Shown here: positions 1-6,043 of the stretch, one piece after another
Layout of the letters: every line of letters begins with the position of its first letter
How positions within the stretch are numbered: position 1 is the first letter of the stretch
Source: JBFHRB01 sp041591915
Lineage (GTDB): Bacteria > Actinomycetota > Nitriliruptoria > Nitriliruptorales > Nitriliruptoraceae
NCBI GenBank assembly: GCA_041591915.1
Contig: JBFHRB010000108.1
Location: 1-10,727 of the forward strand
Reading direction: 5' to 3'
Length of the DNA stretch: 10,727 nt
The notes under the pieces: generated by a model
Databases searched by the model: none
The model's input: the letters and a program-made list of their open reading frames with translations, nothing else
Told to the model about the DNA's origin: nothing
Translations under genes and position numbers: made by a program

Positions 1-402
1 GAAGCGACGGCCATCTCGGCGGAGCGGACCGGTCACGGCATCAGCCAGCAGGCCTACCGGCTCGGGCCGAAGATCCTGGAGGCGGACGCCTGGGCCGCCT
101 CGACGCACCTCGACGTGTGGGAGGTGCACCCTGAGCTCAGCTTCGCGCTCCTGCTCGGCCACCCGGCGACCGCGCCCAAGAAGACCTGGTCGGGCGACGC
201 CGAACGACGCCGGGCGCTCTTGGGCGTCGGGATCGAGCTGGGCGACTTCGATGGCGGCGAGCTCGCCGCCGCGGACGACGTGCTCGATGCGGCGGCCGCG
301 GCCTGGAGCACGGATCGCCTGCTCCGCGGCGATGGCCGCTCGTACCCGGACCCACCCGAGCGGGACCCGGCCACGGGCCGAGCGGTCGCGATCTGGGCCT
401 AG
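1..402 (+). CDS. DUF429 family protein, predicted RNase H-fold nuclease (3' part only)
   Basis: The visible 133 residues are the C-terminal part of a protein whose start lies left of the window; the frame is open from base 1. It carries the DUF429 (PF04250, COG2410) hallmarks: EVHPELSF at visible residues 41-48, a following KK pair (60-61), an arginine-rich stretch before a GI-containing segment (66-79), the helix DVLDAAAAAW (93-102), and a closing segment ending in AIWA. COG2410 is labelled a predicted nuclease with an RNase H fold, but I know of no established biochemical role, so the function is inferred from family only. The stop is TAG followed directly by an in-frame TGA (400-405), a tandem stop. 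The next gene starts 100 bases downstream behind its own candidate promoter, so co-transcription is uncertain. Family assignment is fairly secure from the conserved blocks. Confidence 0.8.
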   Translation, partial: EATAISAERTGHGISQQAYRLGPKILEADAWAASTHLDVWEVHPELSFALLLGHPATAPKKTWSGDAERRRALLGVGIELGDFDGGELAAADDVLDAAAAAWSTDRLLRGDGRSYPDPPERDPATGRAVAIWA

Positions 403-449
403 TGACCAGGCGGCCGGGGGCATCCGGACGCGCCCCGCCCACGAACCCC

Positions 450-455
450 TACCGT
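450..455 (+). promoter_or_regulatory. Candidate -10 box (TACCGT) for the SDR gene
   Basis: TACCGT fits the actinobacterial TAnnnT -10 pattern and sits in a CCCCTA..GT..CGACCG context (446-463) nearly repeated before the permease operon (3051-3067). The predicted start would be near 462, giving a leader of about 40 nt. No convincing -35 is visible. This is inference from pattern only. Confidence 0.35.
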
Positions 456-502
456 CGCGACCGACCGTCCGGCTCCCCGCTCCCTGCCCCAACGAGGCTC
501 CG

Positions 503-1504
503 ATGCCCCGCAAGCTCATCCGCAACGCCATCGACACCGCCCTCGAGACGACCGTCGCGCCGTCGTTCTCGCGCGTGGGCTACGAGGTCCGCAAGCGCCT
601 GTTCGACTGGCAGGACCTCGACGAGCTCGAGCTGCGCGGCAAGGTCGTCCTCGTCACCGGCGCGAACAGCGGCCTCGGACTGGCCGCCGCGACCGAGTTC
701 GCCCGGCTCGGCGCCTCCGTGCGGGCCCTCGTCCGGTCCGACGAGAAGGGCAAGACCACGGTCGCACGCATCGTCGAGGCCACGGGCAACAACGACGTCG
801 AGTACGGCGTCGCCGACCTCGCGGACTTCGACAGCGTCCGGACGTTCGCCGAGGGCTTCCGCGCCGAGCACGACCGGCTCGACGTCCTGGTGAACAACGC
901 GGGGGCGCTTCTCGCGGAGCGCACGACCAACGACGCCGGCGTCGAGATGACCCTCGCCGTCCACGTCATCGGTCCCTACATCCTCACGCGCGAGCTGCTG
1001 CCCCTGCTCGCCGACTCCGCACCGGCCCGGGTCATCACCGTGACGAGCGGCGGGATGTACGCGGAGGAGCTCGACGTGGCGAAGCTGCAGTCGCCGAAGG
1101 GCTACCGCGGCTCCATCGCCTACGCCCGCGCCAAGCGCGCCCAGGTCGTCCTCACCCGCCTGTGGCAGCAGAAGCTGCCGACCCGCGGCGTGACCTTCCA
1201 CGCGATGCACCCCGGCTGGGCCGACACCCCGGGCGTCGAGTCGTCGCTGCCCATGTTCCACACGGTCACCGGACCGTTCCTGCGCACCCCCGAGCAGGGA
1301 GCCGACACGATCGTGTGGCTCGCCGCCGCCGAGGAGCCGCGCCAGCAGCCCGGCCGGCTCTGGCTCGACCGTCGCGTCCGGCCCGAGCACAAGCTCCCGA
1401 CGACCCGGCACGACACCGCCGAGGAGCAGCGGCTCTGGGACGAGGTCGCCCGACTGGCCGGCGAATCGCCCCTCCTCGACCTCCCGGTGGGGATCGCTGG
1501 CTGA
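503..1504 (+). CDS. Short-chain dehydrogenase/reductase, DHRS12-like
   Basis: A 333-residue NAD(P)-dependent oxidoreductase of the SDR superfamily; substrate unknown. The cofactor motif TGANSGLG is at 52-59, NNAG at 131-134, catalytic Ser about 182 (VTSGG), and YxxxK at Tyr207/Lys211. The block MHPGWADTPG (235-244) and a C-terminal LDRR..HLP-like segment are typical of DHRS12-type SDRs, as is the roughly 45-residue N-terminal segment with a GYE motif before the first strand. The position that normally holds the tetrad Asn (NxLG) reads HVIG here, so His154 replaces it. The ATG at 503 was chosen because GAGG (494-497) lies 5 nt upstream and the resulting N terminus matches the family; the frame stays open back to 251 but that part has no family-like sequence. 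The flavoprotein gene follows 88 nt downstream on the same strand and may be co-transcribed. The family call is confident; the substrate is not. Confidence 0.88.
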   Translation: MPRKLIRNAIDTALETTVAPSFSRVGYEVRKRLFDWQDLDELELRGKVVLVTGANSGLGLAAATEFARLGASVRALVRSDEKGKTTVARIVEATGNNDVEYGVADLADFDSVRTFAEGFRAEHDRLDVLVNNAGALLAERTTNDAGVEMTLAVHVIGPYILTRELLPLLADSAPARVITVTSGGMYAEELDVAKLQSPKGYRGSIAYARAKRAQVVLTRLWQQKLPTRGVTFHAMHPGWADTPGVESSLPMFHTVTGPFLRTPEQGADTIVWLAAAEEPRQQPGRLWLDRRVRPEHKLPTTRHDTAEEQRLWDEVARLAGESPLLDLPVGIAG

Positions 1505-1579
1505 ACGTCGGGGCCGGGCTCGGAAGAATCGGGGACGCCTCCGCGTTCGACCGCACGACCGGACACCCAGACCTTCGCA

Positions 1580-1583
1580 AGGA
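1580..1583 (+). promoter_or_regulatory. Ribosome binding site for the flavoprotein gene
   Basis: AGGA (within AAGGA) lies 9 nt before the ATG at 1593 and supports that start, the only one placing the FAD-binding GGGPAG motif at the usual position near residue 11. Confidence 0.6.
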
Positions 1584-1592
1584 CCCCGACCC

Positions 1593-2996
1593 ATGAGCCA
1601 GACCTTCGACGTCGTCGTCATCGGTGGCGGCCCGGCCGGCGAGAACGCCGCCTGGTACGCCCGCGACAACGGCCTCAGCGTTGCCATCGTCGAGCGCGAA
1701 CTCCTCGGCGGCGAGTGCTCGTACTGGGCCTGCATGCCGTCGAAGGCCCTGCTCCGACCCGGCGAGGCGCTCAACCACGCCCGCGCGGTCCCCGGTGCCG
1801 CAGCGGCGATCACGGGCGAGGTGGACGTCGAGGCGACGCTCAGGACCCGCGACCGCTTCGCGTCCAACTTCGACGACGAGGGCCAGCAGAAGTGGGTCGA
1901 CTCCATCGGGGCGGTCACGGTGCGCGGGCGCGGACGCCTCGCCGGGCCGAGGCGCGTCGAGGTCGAGACCGAGGACGGCGAGACGATCACCCTCACGGCC
2001 GCGAAGGCCGTCGTCGTCGCCACCGGCACACGTGCCGCCATGCCCCCGATCGACGGACTCCGCGAGGCCGATCCCTGGGACAGCCGTGACGTCACCACGG
2101 CCAAGGAGATCCCCAACCGACTGCTGATCCTCGGTGGCGGGGTCGTCGGCGTCGAGATGGCCCAGGCCTACCGCAGCCTCGGGTCGTCGCAGGTCACGAT
2201 CATCGAGGCCGAGGACCGCCTCCTCCCCCGCGAGGAGCCCTTCGTCGGCGAGCACCTCGCCGAGGTCTTCGCCGACCGGGGCATCCGCAGCGAGCTCGGC
2301 CAGCGGCTGACCCGCGTCGAGCGCGAGGGCACCGATGGGCCGGTCCACGTCGTGCTCGCGGACGGCACCGAGCTCGTCGGCGACGAACTCGTCGTCGCCG
2401 TCGGTCGTACGCCCAACACCGAGGGCATCGGGCTCGAGACGGTCGGGCTCGAGCCGGGCGGCTACATCGAGGTCGACGACCAGCTCCGTGCCACCGGCGT
2501 CGAGGACAACGACTGGCTGTACGTCGTCGGCGACGCCAACGGCCGCGCGCTGCTCACCCACCAGGGCAAGTACCAGGCACGCCAGGTCGGCGACATCATC
2601 GCCGGCAGGCCGGGCTCGGCGTGGGCGGACAACGTGGCCGTGCCCGGTGTCGTGTTCACCGACCCGCAGGTCGCGTCCGTCGGCAGGACCGAGGCCGAGG
2701 CCCGCGAGGCCGGCATCAACGTGAAGACCGTCCGCTACAGCCTCGGGCACGTCGCCGCCGGGTCGCTCTACGGCAAGGGCGCCGGCGGGCCGGCACAGCT
2801 GGTCATCGACGAGGACCGCCGCGTGATCATCGGCGCCACGTTCGTCGGCCCCAACGCCGGCGAGCTCCTGCACGCCGCGACCATCGCCATCGTCGGCGAG
2901 GTGCCGATCGACAGGCTCTGGCACGCCGTGCCGAGCTTCCCGACGCTGAGCGAGGTCTGGCTCCGCCTGCTCGAGCAGGACCGCGACCTCATCTGA
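1593..2996 (+). CDS. FAD/NAD(P)-dependent pyridine nucleotide-disulfide oxidoreductase
   Basis: A 467-residue cytoplasmic flavoprotein of the dihydrolipoamide dehydrogenase / mercuric reductase / glutathione reductase class, of usual length for it. The FAD-binding GGGPAG is at 11-16 with Glu34 ending the second strand. The redox-active pair CSYWAC is at Cys42 and Cys47 followed by MPSK. The NAD(P)-binding GGGVVG is at 181-186 with a glutamate (IIEAED) at the end of the second strand, favouring NAD(H) over NADP(H). The second FAD motif (YVVGDANG) and a C-terminal dimerisation domain follow. Class I enzymes have HPTxSE near the C terminus; here it reads FPTLSE, so Phe449 takes the place of the catalytic His while Glu454 remains. 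It is therefore not a textbook lipoamide dehydrogenase. No partner such as a 2-oxoacid dehydrogenase, MerR or low-molecular-weight thiol gene is nearby. The family is certain; the electron acceptor is unknown. Confidence 0.9.
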   Translation: MSQTFDVVVIGGGPAGENAAWYARDNGLSVAIVERELLGGECSYWACMPSKALLRPGEALNHARAVPGAAAAITGEVDVEATLRTRDRFASNFDDEGQQKWVDSIGAVTVRGRGRLAGPRRVEVETEDGETITLTAAKAVVVATGTRAAMPPIDGLREADPWDSRDVTTAKEIPNRLLILGGGVVGVEMAQAYRSLGSSQVTIIEAEDRLLPREEPFVGEHLAEVFADRGIRSELGQRLTRVEREGTDGPVHVVLADGTELVGDELVVAVGRTPNTEGIGLETVGLEPGGYIEVDDQLRATGVEDNDWLYVVGDANGRALLTHQGKYQARQVGDIIAGRPGSAWADNVAVPGVVFTDPQVASVGRTEAEAREAGINVKTVRYSLGHVAAGSLYGKGAGGPAQLVIDEDRRVIIGATFVGPNAGELLHAATIAIVGEVPIDRLWHAVPSFPTLSEVWLRLLEQDRDLI

Positions 2997-3019
2997 CCGG
3001 CCCCGGCAGGAGGGGTCGG
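2997..3019 (+). terminator. GC-rich hairpin after the flavoprotein stop, candidate terminator
   Basis: CCGGCCCC (2997-3004) can pair with GGGGTCGG (3012-3019) as an 8-bp stem with one G-U pair and a 7-nt loop, starting directly after the TGA. There is no following T tract, which is common in high-GC actinobacteria. It separates the SDR/flavoprotein genes from the transporter operon, which has its own candidate promoter about 35 nt further on. Confidence 0.5.
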
Positions 3020-3054
3020 GCGGGACGTCGAACTCCGGGGAGACCCACCTCCCC

Positions 3055-3060
3055 TAGAGT
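3055..3060 (+). promoter_or_regulatory. Candidate -10 box (TAGAGT) of the transporter operon, leaderless start
   Basis: TAGAGT ends 6 nt before the GTG at 3067, so transcription would begin at or very near the first base of the start codon. No Shine-Dalgarno sequence precedes the GTG, consistent with a leaderless mRNA. No TTGACA-like -35 is visible at 17 nt spacing. Confidence 0.45.
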
Positions 3061-3066
3061 CCGACC

Positions 3067-3897
3067 GTGTCCCGGCGTCCCCTCCTCGTACGGCATCTCC
3101 TGCCTGCAGCGGCCGCGCTCCTGTACGCGTCGCCGCTCCTCGTCATGCTCTCCGGGTCCCTGCGGCCGCGTGGGGCACCGCCGCCACAGGGCGTCGAGTT
3201 CGTGCCCGATGGCGCAACGCTCGCGGCCTACAGCGACGTGTTCGCGCTCATCCCGCTGGCCGGCTACCTGCGCAACTCGCTGATCGTGGTCGCCATCGCC
3301 GTGCCACTCACGCTCCTCGTCGCGAGCCTCGCCGGGTACGCGATCCGGCTCCTGGGCCCGCGCCCCAAGCGGGTGGCGATCGGCCTCTCGCTGGTCGCGA
3401 TGATGGTCCCCGTGACGGCGGTCTGGGCCACACGCTTCGAGGTGTTCCGCGTGCTCGGGGTCATCGACACGTTCGTCCCGCTCGTCGCCACGGCCCTGCT
3501 CGGCACGAACCCCTTCCTCGTCCTGATCTACGCCTGGGCCTTCCACCGGGTACCCGACGAGATCCTCGACGCCGCCGCCCTCGACGGTGCCGGTGTCGTC
3601 CGCACCTGGTGGTCGGTGAGCCTGCCCCTCGTGCGGCCCGCCACGCTGGCCGTGGCCGTCCTCGCGTTCACGTTCCACTGGTCGAACTTCATCGACCCCC
3701 TGCTCTACCTCAACACCGCCTCCAACTACACCGCCCCGCTCGGGCTGCGCCTGCTCCAGCAGCTCAACCCGACCGACTGGCCGCTCCTGCTCGCGGGCTG
3801 CGTGGTCGTCACGCTGCCGGTGCTCGCGGTCTTCCTCGCGGGCCAGCGCGTGTTCCTCGACGACCCCGTCCACGCGCTCGACTCGCTGGAGGCCTGA
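3067..3897 (+). CDS. ABC transporter permease, CUT1 carbohydrate family, MalG-like
   Basis: A 276-residue inner-membrane permease (BPD_transp_1 fold), probably one half of a heterodimeric sugar importer. About six hydrophobic segments are visible, near 10-30, 70-93, 104-122, 136-160, 192-212 and 239-259. The cytoplasmic EAA loop that docks onto the ATPase starts at about residue 165 and contains DAAALDGAG followed by SLPLVRP (185-191), the MalG-type pattern. The N terminus enters the membrane at once and the C terminus is short, both typical of MalG-like subunits. The GTG start at 3067 has no ribosome binding site but sits just behind a -10 box. The stop TGA overlaps the ATG of the binding-protein gene by one base. 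Having the MalG-like gene first is unusual, since the common order is binding protein, MalF, MalG. The transported sugar cannot be read from the sequence. Confidence 0.9.
   Translation: MSRRPLLVRHLLPAAAALLYASPLLVMLSGSLRPRGAPPPQGVEFVPDGATLAAYSDVFALIPLAGYLRNSLIVVAIAVPLTLLVASLAGYAIRLLGPRPKRVAIGLSLVAMMVPVTAVWATRFEVFRVLGVIDTFVPLVATALLGTNPFLVLIYAWAFHRVPDEILDAAALDGAGVVRTWWSVSLPLVRPATLAVAVLAFTFHWSNFIDPLLYLNTASNYTAPLGLRLLQQLNPTDWPLLLAGCVVVTLPVLAVFLAGQRVFLDDPVHALDSLEA
3888..3892 (+). promoter_or_regulatory. Ribosome binding site of the solute-binding protein gene
   Basis: GGAGG lies inside the end of the preceding permease gene, 4 nt before the ATG at 3897. It fixes the start and may give the binding protein stronger translation than the leaderless permease ahead of it. 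Confidence 0.65.
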
Positions 3898-5150
3898 TGT
3901 ACCGCCCGGTCGCGCTGCTGCTGGCCCTCGCGCTGGCCCTGAGCGCCTGCGCCTCGGCTGGCGACGAGGGGGCCGAGATCCAGCTGATGCTGTTCGGGGA
4001 CGCGCAGGAGCTCGCCGGCTACGAGCAGATGGTCGCCGAGTTCGAGGCCGCCAACCCCGATGTCGACGTGACGCTCTCCCCCGTGGCCAAGCAGGACGAC
4101 CTGCTGGCCAAGCTGACGACGTCGTTCGCCGGCGGGGCGCCCCCCGACGTGTTCCTCGTCAACTTCCGCAAGTACGGCCAGTTCGCCGCGCAGGGCGTGC
4201 TCGCGGACGTCCAGCCGTTCCTCGACGCCTCCGACGTCCTCGACCCCGCCGACTTCACCCCGACCGCGTTCGACGCGTTCCGCTACGACGGCGAGTCCCT
4301 GACCTGCTTCCCGCAGAACCTGTCATCGCTCGTCGTGTACTTCAACGTCGACCTGTTCGAGGCCGCCGGCCTCCCACTCCCCGCAATGGGCTGGACGTGG
4401 GACGACTTCCTCGCTGCGGCAACCGCCCTGACCGACGGCGACGTGTACGGCCTCGGCACCGACCCGAAGGTCATCCGCGTCGCCCCGTTCGTCTGGAGCA
4501 ACGGTGGCGAGGTCGTCGACGACCCGCTCGCACCGACGACGCTGACCCTCGACACGGGGCCGGCGCGCGAGGCACTCGACTGGTTCCTCGACCTCTCGCT
4601 CGTCCACGGGGTCGTGCCGCCGGACCGCGAGGAGCAGGCCGAGGACTCCGAGTCGCGCTTCCTCAACGGCCGGCTGGGCATGTACCTCAACAGCCGCCGC
4701 GTCACGCCGACGATGCGGACGATCGAGGGGTTCCGGTGGGACGTGGCGACGCTCCCGGTCGCCCCCGGTGGCACGCCGGCGTCGATCCTGCACTCCGACG
4801 CGTACTGCCTCAGCGCCGACGGCGACACGGAGGCCGCGTGGCGGCTCGTCGAGTTCGCGATGGGCGAGCGCGGGCAGACGATCCTCGCGTCCTCCGGCCG
4901 AACGGTGCCGTCCCGCTTCGACGTCCAGGCGTCCGAGGCGTTCCTCGACCGCGCCGCCGGGCCGCCGACGCCGGAGGTGTTCATCCGCTCGGCCGAGACC
5001 GTCCGCGCCACCCCGCACACGGCGACCTGGACCCAGGTCGAGAAGCTCGCGGACGACATCCTCGAGGAGATCTTCTACGGACGACTCGACCGCGAGGCCG
5101 GCATCGCCCGCCTGATCGAGGACACCCGCCCACGGTTCGGCGCATCGTGA
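3897..5150 (+). CDS. Extracellular solute-binding lipoprotein of a sugar ABC importer (family 1)
   Basis: A 417-residue lipoprotein that captures the substrate outside the membrane and delivers it to the two flanking permeases. The signal peptide has one arginine (R3), a hydrophobic core at 5-15 and the lipobox LSAC (15-18), so Cys18 is the predicted lipidated residue. The mature part has the family-1 layout: an N-terminal lobe with EFEAANPDVDV (48-58) and APPDVFLVN (81-89), the motif WTWDDF (166-171), the hinge-side WSNGGEVVDD (200-209), and FLNGRLGMY (255-263). The mature chain has only two other cysteines, Cys137 (TCFPQ) and Cys304 (AYCLS), which could form a disulfide outside the cell. 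The ATG overlaps the upstream TGA by one base; the frame is open further upstream, but that part overlaps the permease and has no signal peptide. The ligand is probably a mono- or oligosaccharide by family; identity unknown. Confidence 0.92.
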   Translation: MYRPVALLLALALALSACASAGDEGAEIQLMLFGDAQELAGYEQMVAEFEAANPDVDVTLSPVAKQDDLLAKLTTSFAGGAPPDVFLVNFRKYGQFAAQGVLADVQPFLDASDVLDPADFTPTAFDAFRYDGESLTCFPQNLSSLVVYFNVDLFEAAGLPLPAMGWTWDDFLAAATALTDGDVYGLGTDPKVIRVAPFVWSNGGEVVDDPLAPTTLTLDTGPAREALDWFLDLSLVHGVVPPDREEQAEDSESRFLNGRLGMYLNSRRVTPTMRTIEGFRWDVATLPVAPGGTPASILHSDAYCLSADGDTEAAWRLVEFAMGERGQTILASSGRTVPSRFDVQASEAFLDRAAGPPTPEVFIRSAETVRATPHTATWTQVEKLADDILEEIFYGRLDREAGIARLIEDTRPRFGAS

Positions 5151-6028
5151 GGGCCGGGCACGCGGGCGCCCACGCGAGCGGCGCCGCCTGGCTCCTCGGC
5201 CCCTACGGCGTGGGCGTGGTCGCGCTGCTCGCACTGCCCGCGGCGCTGACGTTCGGGTACGCGCTGACCAACTACACCGGCTTCAACGACCCGACGTTCA
5301 CCGGGCTCACGAACGTCCGGCGCGCCATCTCCGACCCCCTGTTCCACGCGAGCCTGCGGGCGTCGCTGTGGTACGTGGTCCTGGCCGTGCCGCTGCGGCT
5401 CCTCGCGGCGACTGGGCTCGCGCTGCTGACCCAGGCACCCCGGCGCTTCGGGCGCCTGTACCGCGCGGCCGCGTACCTGCCGACCGTCATCCCCGACGTG
5501 GCCCTCGCGCTCGTGTTCCTGTGGGTGTTCAACCCGGTCTTCGGCCCGATCAACCAGGTCCTCGGCGCGCTCGGCCTCGTCCAGCCCATCTGGCTCAGCG
5601 ACCCGTGGGGCGCCCGCTGGGCGATCGTGATCATGATGGCCTTCCCGATCGGCGAGGCCTTCCTCGCCGTGCTGGCCGGGCGGCGCGAGCTGAACCCGTC
5701 CCTCTACGACGCGGCTCGGGTCGACGGTGCCGCACCATGGCAGCAGTTCCGGTACGTGACCCTCCCCCAGCTCGCACCGCTGCTCGCCCTGCTCGCCATC
5801 CGCGACACGATCATGACCCTGCAGGTCAACTTCGTCCCGGCCTACGTCATGACCGACGGCGGCCCCGACAGCGCGACGCTCTTCCTGCCCGTCTACGTCT
5901 TCGACCAGGCGTTCGAGTTCTTCCAGTTCGGCTACGGCGCGCTGCTGACCGTTCTGCTGCTCGGCGTCACCGCCGCCCTCATCGGGCTGCAGGCGCTGCT
6001 GGCACGACGCTGGCGTGTCCTGGGCTGA
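5147..6028 (+). CDS. ABC transporter permease, CUT1 carbohydrate family, MalF-like
   Basis: A 293-residue integral membrane subunit expected to pair with the MalG-like permease encoded at the head of the operon. Hydrophobic segments are visible near 13-41, 71-95, 109-129, 157-178, 208-230 and 262-285. The EAA loop begins near 187 (LYDAARVDGA) and ends in TLPQLAP (205-211). The periplasmic-side signature VMTDGGP..AT (234-243), typical of MalF/UgpA-like subunits, is clear. The GTG start at 5147 overlaps the stop of the binding-protein gene as GTGA (4 nt); no ribosome binding site is evident, so translation is probably coupled. It is short for a MalF-like protein because the large extra periplasmic domain of enterobacterial MalF is absent, as is usual outside enterobacteria. 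No ATPase gene follows: the next gene is on the other strand, so a shared MsiK/UgpC-type ATPase encoded elsewhere is inferred. Confidence 0.9.
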   Translation: MRAGHAGAHASGAAWLLGPYGVGVVALLALPAALTFGYALTNYTGFNDPTFTGLTNVRRAISDPLFHASLRASLWYVVLAVPLRLLAATGLALLTQAPRRFGRLYRAAAYLPTVIPDVALALVFLWVFNPVFGPINQVLGALGLVQPIWLSDPWGARWAIVIMMAFPIGEAFLAVLAGRRELNPSLYDAARVDGAAPWQQFRYVTLPQLAPLLALLAIRDTIMTLQVNFVPAYVMTDGGPDSATLFLPVYVFDQAFEFFQFGYGALLTVLLLGVTAALIGLQALLARRWRVLG

Positions 6029-6043
6029 CGGCGCCGCTCAGTC
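6023..6043. terminator. Weak hairpin spanning the convergent stop codons
   Basis: GGCTGA (6023-6028) can pair with TCAGTC (6038-6043) with one G-U pair, enclosing the palindrome CGGCGCCG. The arms include the stop codons of the MalF-like permease and of pgi. The stem is only 6 bp and there is no T tract, so a terminator role between these convergent genes is speculative. Confidence 0.25.

Noticed and set aside
403..440. Possible terminator after the DUF429 gene
   Set aside because: Only a 5-bp GGGGC/GCCCC stem with a 10-nt loop, and competing 4-bp pairings, could be drawn; too weak in such GC-rich DNA.
251..502. In-frame upstream extension of the SDR gene
   Set aside because: It overlaps the end of the DUF429 gene, is Arg/Pro-rich, and the ATG at 503 has a ribosome binding site and gives the family N terminus.
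1501..1529. Possible promoter (CTGAAC, 17 nt, AAGAAT) before the flavoprotein gene
   Set aside because: The -35 matches only three of six consensus positions and the -10 lacks the TAnnnT form seen elsewhere in the window; co-transcription with the SDR gene is equally plausible.
449..2116. Long open frame on the minus strand opposite the SDR and flavoprotein genes
   Set aside because: It is antisense to two genes with clear family motifs, and its translation is low-complexity Arg/Ser/Gly/Ala-rich with no domain pattern, as expected from the high GC content.
1266..2924. Second long minus-strand open frame opposite the flavoprotein gene
   Set aside because: Asp/Gly/Ala/Val-rich shadow translation of the conserved plus-strand gene; no start signal and no family motif.
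3609..3896. In-frame upstream extension of the solute-binding protein
   Set aside because: It overlaps the permease in another frame and would bury the signal peptide and lipobox inside the protein.
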